Positions 8,212-18,146 are shown, counted from the stretch's first letter. The stretch is DNA of 64,000 nt from Bacteroidota bacterium (GCA_016705125.1 JADIYW010000036.1:1-64000), one strand, 5' to 3'. The notes: generated by a model from the letters alone, not told the origin. Program-made: numbers and translations.

Positions 8212-10199
8212 AACAACCCACATTCCAAGAATGCTTTAAAGTCATCCGTGGATTGAGTACCTACTGGTTTATTTAATAAATTCAAATCGCTGTCCACAAG
8301 CACATACCAAGGTTGCGAATTTTTCTTAAAATGTAAGGCTTGAAAATCACTCCACTTATTTCCTACCGTTTTAATGGTTCTCAGTTGTCCATTTGCATTC
8401 GATTGATAATACTCATTTTCTGGTAATGGTTTGCGATCGTCTACGTATAAAGAAATGAGCACATATTCGCCCATCAGTTTATTTACATTTGGAACAACCC
8501 ATACCGTTTCTTCCATTTTTCGGCAATTTACACAACCATACCCAGTAAAGTCTATTAAAATAGGTAATTTTTTCGCTTTTGCATATTCTAAGCCTTTGTC
8601 AAAATCATGAAAGCAATTTAAATTAGCAGGGCAACCTTCATTTTTCGGACCCCAAAAATTATAGTGCGTTGGTGGCGCTAGCCCACTTAACAATTTAAGT
8701 GGTTTATAGGAAAATCCTGTAGCAAGGTAGGCTGTAAACAAAATGGAAACTACGCCAAGTATTACTCTAATCGGAGCCAATTTTTCCTTTGGCTTTCCAA
8801 AACGGATAATTCCGAAACAAAATAATCCCATTGCTCCAAAAATAAGCATCCATATAATCAAAAATGGCTCGATACGTAAGATTCCCCAATTGGAGACCAT
8901 ATCGGCAGTAGAAAGAAATTTGAAAGCCAATGCAAGCTCCAAAAATCCTAGTATTTTCTTTACCGTATCCATCCAGCCTCCAGACTTAGGCATGGCACTT
9001 AACCATTGAGGAAACATGGCGAAAAGGGTGAATGGCAATGCTAATGCAATTGAAAAACCCAACATTCCAATGAGTGGTTTTACTAATATATGACCGAATA
9101 AAACTGGCCCTCCACCCGTGGCTGCTTCCACCAATAAGGTTCCTATAAGTGGCCCTGTACAACTGAATGAAACGAGCACCAAAGTAAATGCCATAAAAAA
9201 TATGCCTAACAATCCTCCTTTAGAGGCTATCGCATCTGTTTTGTTGGCCCAAGAATAAGGCAAGCTTATTTCAAAAAGTCCAAAAAAGGATAATGCAAAA
9301 ATGGCAAAAATTAGAAAAAAAGCTATGTTGAAAATTGGATGTGTAGCTAAAACATTTAATGCATCACTTCCAAAAACACCCGTAATAATTAAACCCAATG
9401 TAACATAAATGACAATTATAGATAAGCCATATAAAAGTGCCATTTTAATTCCTTTGCCCGATTTTAAAAACAAAGTCACTGTAAGAGGAAGCATTGGAAA
9501 TACACAAGGTGTTAGAAGTGCTAAAAGTCCGCCCAAAAAACCTAGAATAAAAATCATCCACAGGCTTTGGCTATTTGATGATTGTTCGGAATTGCCACAA
9601 TTATCTTTATTTGAATCAAAATTAAAATTGTATTTATGCTTATTTTCAGCTAATGCGATAGATGTGTCAATTGTTTCGACAATTGGAGTAGTAGAAATAA
9701 ATGTATTTGTATCTACTTTGGTTGCACCTGGCAATTGAATAACTAATTTATCCGGGCCAAATTGGATGCAGCTTGATTCATCACAAGCCATACCCGAAAT
9801 TTCTAGATTTATTTTCGCATTTGGATCCGACGAACTGATTATTTGTTTAAAAATAGCCTCCTTATCAAAATAACTCAAAGGCATATCGAATACAGGATCT
9901 TTGTCAATTTTCACCAAGCCACCCGATTCTAAAGCCTTACCAACTAATTTTACGCCTGCTTTTTTTTCAAATTCTAGCATTAATGGAATTGGGCCACCCT
10001 CGCCAATAAATTGACTATAAATATGAAAACCCTTTTTTAATTTTCCTTTTATAGTAACTTCAAATGTTTCTTCCCCTTTAGCCACCACTTTATACGACCA
10101 TTCAGCAGGGTTTACAATTTGATTATCATCAACTCCATTCTGAGCTTTAGTGCTACATGAAAGAAATAAAAAAGAAAGAAATAAAATAAAAAAACGCAT
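8196..10199 (-). CDS. dsbD: thiol:disulfide interchange protein DsbD
   Basis: DsbD passes electrons from cytoplasmic thioredoxin across the inner membrane to periplasmic thiol pathways. Domains in order: signal/lipoprotein-like N-terminus (FLFLSC), a DsbD-alpha-type periplasmic domain (about 25-165, redox pair in CDESSC), a transmembrane domain of about eight helices (TPCVFPMLP and SFSCTGP carry the redox cysteines), and a C-terminal thioredoxin domain with GYGCVNCRKM. All three cysteine pairs are present, so it looks functional. The start is set at ATG 10199 (MRFFILFLSF), not nine codons further upstream, because this places the hydrophobic signal at the terminus. A -7 element lies 48 bases upstream. 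Confidence 0.92.
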   Translation of the reverse strand: MRFFILFLSFLFLSCSTKAQNGVDDNQIVNPAEWSYKVVAKGEETFEVTIKGKLKKGFHIYSQFIGEGGPIPLMLEFEKKAGVKLVGKALESGGLVKIDKDPVFDMPLSYFDKEAIFKQIISSSDPNAKINLEISGMACDESSCIQFGPDKLVIQLPGATKVDTNTFISTTPIVETIDTSIALAENKHKYNFNFDSNKDNCGNSEQSSNSQSLWMIFILGFLGGLLALLTPCVFPMLPLTVTLFLKSGKGIKMALLYGLSIIVIYVTLGLIITGVFGSDALNVLATHPIFNIAFFLIFAIFALSFFGLFEISLPYSWANKTDAIASKGGLLGIFFMAFTLVLVSFSCTGPLIGTLLVEAATGGGPVLFGHILVKPLIGMLGFSIALALPFTLFAMFPQWLSAMPKSGGWMDTVKKILGFLELALAFKFLSTADMVSNWGILRIEPFLIIWMLIFGAMGLFCFGIIRFGKPKEKLAPIRVILGVVSILFTAYLATGFSYKPLKLLSGLAPPTHYNFWGPKNEGCPANLNCFHDFDKGLEYAKAKKLPILIDFTGYGCVNCRKMEETVWVVPNVNKLMGEYVLISLYVDDRKPLPENEYYQSNANGQLRTIKTVGNKWSDFQALHFKKNSQPWYVLVDSDLNLLNKPVGTQSTDDFKAFLECGLLNFKK

Positions 10200-10246
10200 T
10201 TGTATGTATTTTAAGCCATAAGCCAATTGAAAAATGGATTTGTAAA

Positions 10247-10254
10247 CAAATGTA
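10247..10254 (-). promoter_or_regulatory. -7 promoter element of dsbD
   Basis: On the reverse strand TACATTTG matches TAnnTTTG, about 48 bases before the dsbD ATG, between purQ and dsbD. No clear TTTG -33 box is seen. Confidence 0.35.
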
Positions 10255-10277
10255 CCTAAAATAAAGACGCTAGAAAA

Positions 10278-10982
10278 CTAAACTTGCGTTAATATTTCTA
10301 AAATCGATTCAAATAAAATACGTCCATCGGTATTGCCTAGTACAGCTTCAGAAGCTCTTTCAGGATGTGGCATCATACCAAATACATTTCTTTGCTTATT
10401 ACAAATACCAGCAATTCCATTTATTGCACCATTTGGATTGGTTTGGTCGTTAACATTGCCCTCTTTATCGCAATACCTAAATATTATTTGGTCATTCATT
10501 TCCATTTCTAAAAGGGTTTTTTCATCGGCATAATACCGACCTTCGGCATGTGCTATAGGAACATTTAAAACTTGTCCTTTTTGGCAATTTCGAGTGATGG
10601 CACTATTGGTAGTTTCTACTCTTAGGTATTGATTTTGGCAAATAAAAAGTTGATTATTATTTCTCAAAAGTGCTCCTGGCAATAATCCTGATTCGCAAAG
10701 CACCTGAAAACCATTACAAATTCCAAATACATAACCTCCATTTTCGGCAAATTCAATCACCGATTTCATAATTGGAGAAAAACGGGCAATAGCGCCGCAT
10801 CTTAAATAATCACCATAAGAAAAGCCACCCGGAATTATAACACAATCTCCTTTTCCTAAGCCATGTAAATCATGGTCTTTATGCCACAATTCTATTACAT
10901 CGGCATCCATTACTTCTTGCAAAACGTGCACCATATCTTGATCGCAATTAGACCCTGGGAAAACAACTATACCAAATTTCAT
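10278..10982 (-). CDS. purQ: phosphoribosylformylglycinamidine synthase subunit PurQ
   Basis: This is the glutaminase subunit of FGAM synthase. It supplies ammonia for the fourth step of purine biosynthesis, working with PurL and PurS in the cytoplasm. The 234-residue class I glutamine amidotransferase shows the nucleophile in FGICNGFQVLCESGLLPG, the catalytic His-Glu in MMPHPERASE near the C-terminus, and the N-terminal VFPGSNCDQD typical of PurQ. Being a separate small protein, it fits the multisubunit enzyme. No purS or purL is in the window. It sits in a run of minus-strand genes with a short gap from the upstream membrane protein. Confidence 0.95.
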   Translation of the reverse strand: MKFGIVVFPGSNCDQDMVHVLQEVMDADVIELWHKDHDLHGLGKGDCVIIPGGFSYGDYLRCGAIARFSPIMKSVIEFAENGGYVFGICNGFQVLCESGLLPGALLRNNNQLFICQNQYLRVETTNSAITRNCQKGQVLNVPIAHAEGRYYADEKTLLEMEMNDQIIFRYCDKEGNVNDQTNPNGAINGIAGICNKQRNVFGMMPHPERASEAVLGNTDGRILFESILEILTQV

Positions 10983-11027
10983 ACTGTATTAATTTTTTAA
11001 TTTTAAAATCTCTATTTCATTTATACT

Positions 11028-11996
11028 TTATTGAGGTATTAACTCAAAAACGATTATTAAGCCCAAAAATACGAAATGAATAAATTCTGCCAACGAATTT
11101 CGCTTTATCCTGAAAAAAAATAATGCTATATAAAAACTAAAAGGAACTGACAAATAAAAAAAAGTGCTTAAATCGGTACTATTACTAAAGGCAGTTATAA
11201 ATGCAAAACCTAAGGAAAAAACAAAAAACCACTCCATTGTTCTTTTTATTTTAACAGAACTAAACCGAGCTAAATTCCTATTTTGAATAAAACCATAAAA
11301 TATAAGTGCCAATATTGTACAGCCAAGCACTATTACGTTTGGTTTGTTTATTGGTAATTTGGCCAATCGAAACTGAAAAAAGTGGCTTTTAATATCTATT
11401 TGTGGAAATTGATCCAATACATATCCAACACCAAAAAAAACATAAAATGGTGTAATAAATGCCAAAAGAAAAATTAAAAACTCCCGGAATAAGATAGGTT
11501 TAATGGCTAAAAGGCAAAAAATAGAAATGGGCAGCAGCACTAAAAAATCGGCATGTACCAATCCTAATAGACCTGAAATAAAGCCTATATTGAAATATCT
11601 TCCTTGCGCATAGGAATAATTTTGCATCGAAACCATCTGATCTAACAAAAAAAGAATGCCAAAATTTACAATTAAGGGAAGATTGAAATAATTAAATTCA
11701 GCAAATAAGGTGCTGATAGTACAGAAAACCATCCCTGGCCCAAATGATTTTTCTTCTAATATTTTCGTTTTTGAAACAATAATATTGAACCAAATAGATT
11801 GAATAAAAATTAGAAAAACACTAATAAAGAAATTGGTACTTTGATTTCCAAGAATATTATCAAAACTAGCATAATACTTTTGATAAGCCAAATGGGCTCC
11901 ATTTGGAAAAATAAGAAACCCTATTTTTATAATAAAGCAATAAGCCAAAAGTAAGGGAAAAGAGAATAAATATTGATTTCTAAAAAGTACTAGCAC
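11028..11996 (-). CDS. polytopic membrane protein, DUF6427-like
   Basis: A 322-residue integral membrane protein with about nine to ten hydrophobic segments and no catalytic motif I recognise. Its opening (LFRNQYLFSFPLLL), length and interior (YFNIGFISGLLGLVHADFLVLLP) resemble the Bacteroidota-restricted DUF6427 family, whose function is unknown. That assignment is from memory of the family, not a search. The start is a GTG at 11996; no ATG is available before the first helix. It follows the exported protein gene with a 32-base gap and precedes purQ, suggesting co-transcription with the peptide transporter genes upstream. Confidence 0.6.
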   Translation of the reverse strand: MLVLFRNQYLFSFPLLLAYCFIIKIGFLIFPNGAHLAYQKYYASFDNILGNQSTNFFISVFLIFIQSIWFNIIVSKTKILEEKSFGPGMVFCTISTLFAEFNYFNLPLIVNFGILFLLDQMVSMQNYSYAQGRYFNIGFISGLLGLVHADFLVLLPISIFCLLAIKPILFREFLIFLLAFITPFYVFFGVGYVLDQFPQIDIKSHFFQFRLAKLPINKPNVIVLGCTILALIFYGFIQNRNLARFSSVKIKRTMEWFFVFSLGFAFITAFSNSTDLSTFFYLSVPFSFYIALFFFRIKRNSLAEFIHFVFLGLIIVFELIPQ

Positions 11997-12028
11997 AGCT
12001 TGTATTTTGCAATTTAATTAATTTATAC

Positions 12029-13525
12029 CTAATATTTTATCATCACCAATTGCAAATATTTTTTACGTTCACTAGGTATAATTAAGGTATTTGCATCTAT
12101 TTGTTTGCCCTTTTGTGGTATTAATTGCAATTCCTTTTTTTCAGAATTTAATAAGCTAATTCTTTTGAAATTGCCGTTTGCATTTAAATTATATTCCATA
12201 AAATTGCCATTGTTATAAATGTCTTCGTTAAACAAAAATTTGAGCATATTATTGCTTTCAAATAACAAATAAGATGAGAATATACCACCATCACTTTCTG
12301 TTTCTTGCACCTTTGACAAATTTGTTTTCCAGTCAATTTTTCCATTTGGATCGATGCTATAAGCAATTATATCGTAATAATGGTTTTGATCGTAATACCT
12401 AATATACTGATCTTGGTTATAGTAAGGATAGGTGTTAAACGAATTTGACGATGGCGACCTTACCACTTTTGTGTACCTATATTCTGATTCATTAATTAAA
12501 ATAAATCCACCGTCACTCCGAGGAATTATATTCTTTGGTCTGATTATACTTGCCTTTTCCCACCAATTTCGAAATTCAAAACTCTTAAATTGACTTATAT
12601 CTTCTTCTGTTAAAGGAATTTTAGAAACAAAACCCTCTATTTCTGCATTGAATGAAAACATACCATTCATGATTCCTAATATTTTAGGGTCATTTATGTC
12701 TTGATAGCAAGCTGATAAAAATATCTTATTACCATCTATTGCGATATCAAGTGCTGGCAATTTATACATCAAATCCTTCGACTCAATCACCCTAGTAATT
12801 GGCTTATAGTCTAAATGATTTATGGTAACAAGGTTAAAATTCTCAATTGCATATTTGTCGTCTATTGGCCGCCTAGAGTTATGAGCGATTAAAAAAACAG
12901 CATTTCCATTATTCGCAATTCTTGAAGCTTTTAGATCTACTCCATTATTGTTTTCAAAAATTAGGGTACTCTTTTTTAGCAATTGAAATTGGCTATTATA
13001 AATAACATAATTTATCCTCAATCGTTCCGCCCGGCTTCCTTGCAAATTAAAACAAAGAAATTGACTATTATCTGGTGATGTTTTTATGTAATAGGGTTGG
13101 GTTTGTTCTATTCCATCCCTTTTTATTGAATCAAGGGTAAGGGCATTAACGGTAATATCTAAATTGCTATTCAATTTCTTTACCTTCAAATAGTTCATTC
13201 CATCAATTAATTGAGAATAAAAAAGGGCAATATGCTCTGGCAATACTACAATTTCCTCAAGGCTTGCATTTCTGTCTTGCAAATTGATGGCAGCTTTATT
13301 AATTGGCCTTAGCGATTCATTATATACAACCAATTGATGGTTAATATCTTCATTAAAAAAATGTAGAATGGTTCCAAAGGAATTTTTACCCAAAATTTCA
13401 TAATCAGAATATTTAGAAGTAAATTTTTCTGGAAAACTCGCTGTAATACTTTGACTAAATCCGGTTTTAGATATTGCTAAAAACAGGACTAAAATAAAAA
13501 TATATTTAATTGCTCTCCTTTTCAT
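12029..13525 (-). CDS. exported protein of unknown function, probable beta-propeller-like fold
   Basis: I do not recognise this 498-residue protein. It has a clear signal peptide (residues 1-25, ending KTGFSQ) and no other membrane segment, so it should be periplasmic or outer-membrane associated. The body has many short strand-like segments with recurrent patterns such as DNSQFLCFN, DGGFILINESEY and NGKIDWKTNLSK, typical of propeller or repeated-strand proteins. Two tyrosine- and asparagine-rich stretches occur (YPYYNQDQYIRYYDQNHYY). It begins three bases after the permease stop, so it is almost certainly translated from the ABC-transporter operon. The link to peptide uptake is by position only. 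Confidence 0.55.
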   Translation of the reverse strand: MKRRAIKYIFILVLFLAISKTGFSQSITASFPEKFTSKYSDYEILGKNSFGTILHFFNEDINHQLVVYNESLRPINKAAINLQDRNASLEEIVVLPEHIALFYSQLIDGMNYLKVKKLNSNLDITVNALTLDSIKRDGIEQTQPYYIKTSPDNSQFLCFNLQGSRAERLRINYVIYNSQFQLLKKSTLIFENNNGVDLKASRIANNGNAVFLIAHNSRRPIDDKYAIENFNLVTINHLDYKPITRVIESKDLMYKLPALDIAIDGNKIFLSACYQDINDPKILGIMNGMFSFNAEIEGFVSKIPLTEEDISQFKSFEFRNWWEKASIIRPKNIIPRSDGGFILINESEYRYTKVVRSPSSNSFNTYPYYNQDQYIRYYDQNHYYDIIAYSIDPNGKIDWKTNLSKVQETESDGGIFSSYLLFESNNMLKFLFNEDIYNNGNFMEYNLNANGNFKRISLLNSEKKELQLIPQKGKQIDANTLIIPSERKKYLQLVMIKY

Positions 13526-13527
13526 TC

Positions 13528-14829
13528 CTATCGTTTCTGTCTTGGATCAAGCGCATCCGAAAGTCCTTCACCTATTAAGTTAAACAATGTAACGGTAATA
13601 AAAATTGCAAATCCTGGAAAAATAACCATCCACCACGCCGAAACTGCTCCTCTGGCTTCATTTAAGATTTTACCCCAAGTTTGCATTTCTGGTGGTAATC
13701 CCAATCCGATAAATGATAAAAAAGCCTCTACTAAAATGGCAGAAGCAATACCAAAGGCAATGGTTATTAAAACGGGTGAAAGTGCATTTGGAATGGCATG
13801 TTTTGTTAAAATCCTATAATTGCTATACCCAAGTGCCTCCGAAGCCTCAATATACTCCAAACTACGCACTTTTAATAATTCGGCTCGAATAAAACGGGCT
13901 ATTTCTGTCCAAGAAGTAGCACCTATTACAATCATTACTAAAAATATAGAGGGTTTAGCGATGGCTACAATTGCAATAATTAAAAACAATCGAGGTATCG
14001 ATAAAAGTATTTCTATCAAGCGTTGTACAATTATATCTATTGGAACACTTGTCTTTTTATTTAATAAAGGAATAAACTTCATTGGCCGAGTGAGTAAATA
14101 AAAAATACCACAAACCGCAATAAATATTCCAACACTTATTAGCAATTGAAACAAGCCTTTGATTGGTGAAACACCCATTGAGTCAGAAATTGTTTGACTA
14201 CGGGAGGAAAAGGCATAGAAAAATCCAAAAATGGCAGACAAAACCATTCCTATTGCACTAGCTCTGCTCACTTTTAATCGATTATCGCCAAAAAAGCCCG
14301 CCAAAGAACCTAATATTATACCTATTAGTGAGGCAATGGACATTGATACTAATCCAACCAAAAATGCAGTTCGGGTGCCATGAATTAGGCCTGACAATAT
14401 ATCTCTACCAATCTTCTCGGTACCAAACCAGTGTTTCCATCGTATCGATTTAATACTTTGTTTGTCAAATGGACCCACAAATTGCATATTAAAATTATCA
14501 ACCGTAGTAGGCGAATAGGGAATTAATGGTCGTATTGCCCAATCGTATTTTGCATCTAACCAATTGATGTTTTTCAAAGGTGTTTGCCATTTCGACAAAC
14601 CCAAATTTACGCTATATGATTTGGCAATTGGAAAATAAGTTACACCTTGATATTTGGCCACAATTGGTTTTTCATTTGCCAAAAAATCGGCAAACAATGC
14701 AATAAAAGCTAAAAAAGCAACAAAATAAGCAGAAAAAAGTGCCCTTTTGTTTTTCCTAAATTGGCGTTTTACATACGACCAATATGCTTGTTCTGAGTCT
14801 GTATTTTTTTCTATCTTTTCCTTTGCCAT
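13528..14829 (-). CDS. peptide ABC transporter permease (OppC/DppC family), enlarged
   Basis: Inner-membrane permease of a peptide-type ABC importer. The C-terminal half carries the BPD_transp_1 fold with the ATPase-contacting EAA loop (YIEASEALGYSNYRILTKHAIPNALSP) and the family ending LIGEGLSDALDPRQK. The N-terminal OppC_N helix is at residues 18-45. At 433 residues it is about 130 longer than usual: a periplasmic insert follows the first helix, and two extra hydrophobic segments (about 190-260) interrupt the core. ATG 14829 is chosen because it lies one base after the upstream permease stop and removes a 13-residue extension overlapping that gene. No ATPase gene is nearby. Confidence 0.88.
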   Translation of the reverse strand: MAKEKIEKNTDSEQAYWSYVKRQFRKNKRALFSAYFVAFLAFIALFADFLANEKPIVAKYQGVTYFPIAKSYSVNLGLSKWQTPLKNINWLDAKYDWAIRPLIPYSPTTVDNFNMQFVGPFDKQSIKSIRWKHWFGTEKIGRDILSGLIHGTRTAFLVGLVSMSIASLIGIILGSLAGFFGDNRLKVSRASAIGMVLSAIFGFFYAFSSRSQTISDSMGVSPIKGLFQLLISVGIFIAVCGIFYLLTRPMKFIPLLNKKTSVPIDIIVQRLIEILLSIPRLFLIIAIVAIAKPSIFLVMIVIGATSWTEIARFIRAELLKVRSLEYIEASEALGYSNYRILTKHAIPNALSPVLITIAFGIASAILVEAFLSFIGLGLPPEMQTWGKILNEARGAVSAWWMVIFPGFAIFITVTLFNLIGEGLSDALDPRQKR

Positions 14830-14830
14830 C

Positions 14831-16258
14831 TTAATTCTTTTTTGAAGAATATGAAATTCGTGGATCAACTACCGCATATAAGATATCAGATACTAGGTTG
14901 CCAACTAGCGTCAAAATACCTGAAAACATAACTACCGAAAAGACAATAGGATAATTTCTTCTCAAAATAGCTTCATAAGCCAATTTGCCCATACCCGGAA
15001 TGGAAAAAATAATTTCCAACACAATAGAGCCACTTATAGCTAATGGGAATATATTGGCAAATAAAGTGATTATTGGCAGTAGTGAATTTCTAAACGCATG
15101 CTTCCACAGCACTACCTTCTGACTTAGTCCTTTTGCTTTTGCTGTCCGCACATAATCTTGCCCCAATGAGTTAATTACTGCGCCTCTCATCTGGCGAGAA
15201 ATAAAAGCCAAACTTCCATAAGTATAACAAACCAAAGGCAAGAATAAGTATTTTAACCTAACACCTACTATTTCTATAAAGTTCATAGAATCTGTTACTT
15301 CTCCAACGCCATAGGAGGGAAACCAATCAAAAAAATCGCCACCACCAAAAAACATGATTAATAGCGTGGCCACCCAAAAACTAGGCAAACTATACAAAAT
15401 AAAAAGAAAGGTAGTCGTTATCTGATCCCCTTTTGAACCTTTATTTTGTGCTGAATTAACGCCAATAGGTATGGCAATAAGGTAGGACAATAAAATTGAT
15501 AGTAAACTAAGCATTACCGTCCACCGAATAGCATCCCACAAAACACTCTTTACTGGTCTTCCATCTTGATAAGAAATGCCAAAATCGCCAACCATGAATT
15601 TTGTTATCCAATTATGGTATTGATTGTTGATTCCATACCATTTAACAGAAGGGATCTTATTTTTTAGAGGTGTAGCATTTGATTCAATATTACCAAACGC
15701 TGATTTTAGATCACTAAATAATGGTTTTAAAACCACTAAACTAGGTGCTTTATTTATACTGTTATTGATATTTGAAAAAACAGTATCAATAGTACCCTTA
15801 TCATCATGAATAAAAAGTTTATACAAATTATCTTTAATAATAATCCGAGGTTCTGCATTCGATGAATCTATAGGAACTTTTAGATTCTCAATTTCTAATT
15901 TTTTAATTGCAGCATAATATTTTTCAATTTCGGGCCAATTTCCGTATGTATAAATCAGCCTTTCCAAGTTGGCTTTATGCAATTTTTTCGGCAACCGATA
16001 TAACGTATCAGGTATTGCTTGATTGCTAAAGGAAAAATAAAAAACAGGCAAATCCAAGCCTAGGGCGTGTCTTTTCTCAATAAATGCTTGTTCTCCTGCA
16101 ATTTTTGAGGCCGACTGACCATTATCGCCACTTCCGCCATTCATCATCAATTCCACTGGATCACCTGGCACACTCACACTCAACATGAAAGTAAGCAAGG
16201 AAATAGCCAACATCGTTGGGATAAAAATAAAAATCCGCTTAATTATATACTTAAACAT
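14831..16258 (-). CDS. peptide ABC transporter permease (OppB/DppB family), enlarged periplasmic loop
   Basis: Partner permease of the same importer. It starts with the family-typical MFKYIIKRIFIFIPTMLAISLLTF and ends LVSDILYAVVDPRI. The EAA loop is visible as DYVRTAKAKGLSQKVVLWKHAFRNSLLP. Usual OppB proteins have 305-340 residues; this one has 475 because about 140 residues, mostly hydrophilic, are inserted between the LGLDLPV segment and the NWITKFMVGDFGISY segment, i.e. in the first periplasmic loop. It lies four bases downstream of the binding-protein gene and one base before the OppC-type gene, so the three form a tight operon. Confidence 0.9.
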   Translation of the reverse strand: MFKYIIKRIFIFIPTMLAISLLTFMLSVSVPGDPVELMMNGGSGDNGQSASKIAGEQAFIEKRHALGLDLPVFYFSFSNQAIPDTLYRLPKKLHKANLERLIYTYGNWPEIEKYYAAIKKLEIENLKVPIDSSNAEPRIIIKDNLYKLFIHDDKGTIDTVFSNINNSINKAPSLVVLKPLFSDLKSAFGNIESNATPLKNKIPSVKWYGINNQYHNWITKFMVGDFGISYQDGRPVKSVLWDAIRWTVMLSLLSILLSYLIAIPIGVNSAQNKGSKGDQITTTFLFILYSLPSFWVATLLIMFFGGGDFFDWFPSYGVGEVTDSMNFIEIVGVRLKYLFLPLVCYTYGSLAFISRQMRGAVINSLGQDYVRTAKAKGLSQKVVLWKHAFRNSLLPIITLFANIFPLAISGSIVLEIIFSIPGMGKLAYEAILRRNYPIVFSVVMFSGILTLVGNLVSDILYAVVDPRISYSSKKN

Positions 16259-16262
16259 GCTA

Positions 16263-18056
16263 CTACTTAGCTTCCTCTTCTACCTTAAATCCTTTTTTTA
16301 CCTTAAATCCAGCTTCCCAATAGCCAGGATACCTTGAGCCGGCATTTACATTCTCAAATCGATTGTGAATAATATTTCTAAAATCACTTGTATAAAGAAA
16401 AATATTAGGCACTTCATTATGCAAATTTTCTTGCCATTTCTTATATAAAACACTTCGTTTTGCAGGATCGATTTCTTTACAAATATCTTCAATCAATTGG
16501 TCAGATACTGCATTACCATAACCTGTATAATTAGAGCCTCCATTTCGCGATTCCGTATGCCAAATCTGTCGTGGGTCATAGTCTCTAGGGTCTTGAATCC
16601 ATGAACCATACCACATTTGCACTTTTTGTTTTTTCAATTCATCTAAATATAATGACCAATCCAAAGGCACTATACTCAACTCAATACCAACGGCTTTAAA
16701 CCATTGTTGTGACAATAAGCCTACTGTTTCTCTTACCGGATTTCCTGCATTATAATTATATACTAATTTAAATGGTGTTTTCTGTCCATCAATTACTTTA
16801 TCCAAAATGCCATCACCATCCGAATCAGCCCATCCGGCCTCTGATAGTAAGGACTTTGCTTTTTCTACATCATACTTGTATAAAGCCAAATCGTTATTAT
16901 AATCATCTTTATGTGAAGGCAATACATCGCCAATAACTCTTGTACCCAAACCATATAAAACCTTTTCGATAATTTGGTCAACATCCACCAGATGAGCAAG
17001 CGCTTGTCTTACTTTTACATCTTTTAATATTTTGTCACGCACATTTAAGCCTAGATAAGCATAAACCAACATGGGCGGTTCAGACTTTGCAAAATTCTCT
17101 TTAAATTTCGGTGATTCATCTAAGTCTAAATAATCTTTTACAGGCGTTACATATATTACATCTAATTTTCCACCTTTTAATGCGACTAAAGCGGTATTAA
17201 AATCGTTTATCGTTTCATAAACCAATCGCTTAGGATTAGCTTCAAAATAAATATTCTTTTCTTTCACATTTTCACCCCACCAATTGTCTTTTTTTACTAA
17301 AATATTTCTTTGACCTGTTTCCCATTTTTCTAGTTTATAGGCACCCGATCCAACTATTTTATCAGGGTCGTGTGCATATTCAGGCGAATTGAATGCTTCT
17401 GCAAACTCCTTACATTTTGCATCCGCCATAATTGCAGGATTTGGCTTATTGAAATCGCTAATTTTAAATGATTTCAAAAGTCCTTTTGGATCATAAGCAT
17501 ATTCAGGTATAATATTTACATCCGTTCCAGATGCATCTTCAGCTAATGCATATAATTTATTGCTTACAAGAGTAAATTTTCTGGGATTTTCAGGATAAAA
17601 TTTAATGTCATTTATAAAATCTACAGATGTTTTTCGGGCATCCGAATTTACACCTGGACATTTTAATGCCTTAAAGCTAAACGCCACATCGGCAGCTGTA
17701 ATCGGCGAACCATTATCCCATTTAGCCTCTTCTCTTATTTCGTAGGTTAACTCCATTCCTGAGCCATCGGGCAGAACCGTTATTTCTGGTCTTGCTTTCG
17801 CTAATACTGGAATTAAATCCATGCTTTCGTTCATGTCATAATTCAACAAACTTTGAAAAAGGTTATACATAATTTGTGTCGCCGATGCATCAGAAGTAAT
17901 CATCGGATTCAACCCTTCGGCATCAGAAAGTGCATGTATCACAACCTGATCTTTATATACAGCATTAGACGTTTTTCCACTATTTTTACAAGCCGAAAAA
18001 AGAGAAATCACAAGTGCGATACAACAAAGCAATTTGACAGAAATTCTATTCACCAT
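16263..18056 (-). CDS. peptide-binding lipoprotein of ABC transporter (SBP_bac_5 family)
   Basis: Solute-binding component of the importer encoded just downstream. It has a lipoprotein signal (LVISLFSACKNSG) and the extended SBP_bac_5 fold (about 598 residues, normal to slightly long) with landmarks VIHALSDAEGLNPM, WDNGSPITAADVAFSF, VGSGAYKLEKWETGQ, VRQALAHLVDVDQI and YGSWIQDPRDYDP. The ligand is probably a di- or oligopeptide by family, but family members also bind other solutes. ATG 18056 is used because it places the signal peptide at the N-terminus; the open frame extends 12 codons upstream. A good promoter lies upstream at 18103-18137. Confidence 0.9.
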   Translation of the reverse strand: MVNRISVKLLCCIALVISLFSACKNSGKTSNAVYKDQVVIHALSDAEGLNPMITSDASATQIMYNLFQSLLNYDMNESMDLIPVLAKARPEITVLPDGSGMELTYEIREEAKWDNGSPITAADVAFSFKALKCPGVNSDARKTSVDFINDIKFYPENPRKFTLVSNKLYALAEDASGTDVNIIPEYAYDPKGLLKSFKISDFNKPNPAIMADAKCKEFAEAFNSPEYAHDPDKIVGSGAYKLEKWETGQRNILVKKDNWWGENVKEKNIYFEANPKRLVYETINDFNTALVALKGGKLDVIYVTPVKDYLDLDESPKFKENFAKSEPPMLVYAYLGLNVRDKILKDVKVRQALAHLVDVDQIIEKVLYGLGTRVIGDVLPSHKDDYNNDLALYKYDVEKAKSLLSEAGWADSDGDGILDKVIDGQKTPFKLVYNYNAGNPVRETVGLLSQQWFKAVGIELSIVPLDWSLYLDELKKQKVQMWYGSWIQDPRDYDPRQIWHTESRNGGSNYTGYGNAVSDQLIEDICKEIDPAKRSVLYKKWQENLHNEVPNIFLYTSDFRNIIHNRFENVNAGSRYPGYWEAGFKVKKGFKVEEEAK

Positions 18057-18102
18057 ATTTTTAATTTTTAATTTAATAAAACAATTATGCATTAAGGATG
18101 TT

Positions 18103-18137
18103 CAAAGATAAAAGATTTTATAGATTTATTATTCAAA
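18103..18137 (-). promoter_or_regulatory. promoter of the peptide transporter operon
   Basis: Reverse strand: TTTG (18137-18134), 23-base spacer, TATCTTTG (18110-18103). Both boxes match the Bacteroidota TTTG / TAnnTTTG promoter; the spacer is at the long end. It lies 47 bases before the binding-protein ATG, in the divergent region facing the epimerase gene. Confidence 0.5.
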
Positions 18138-18146
18138 TTATTTAAA

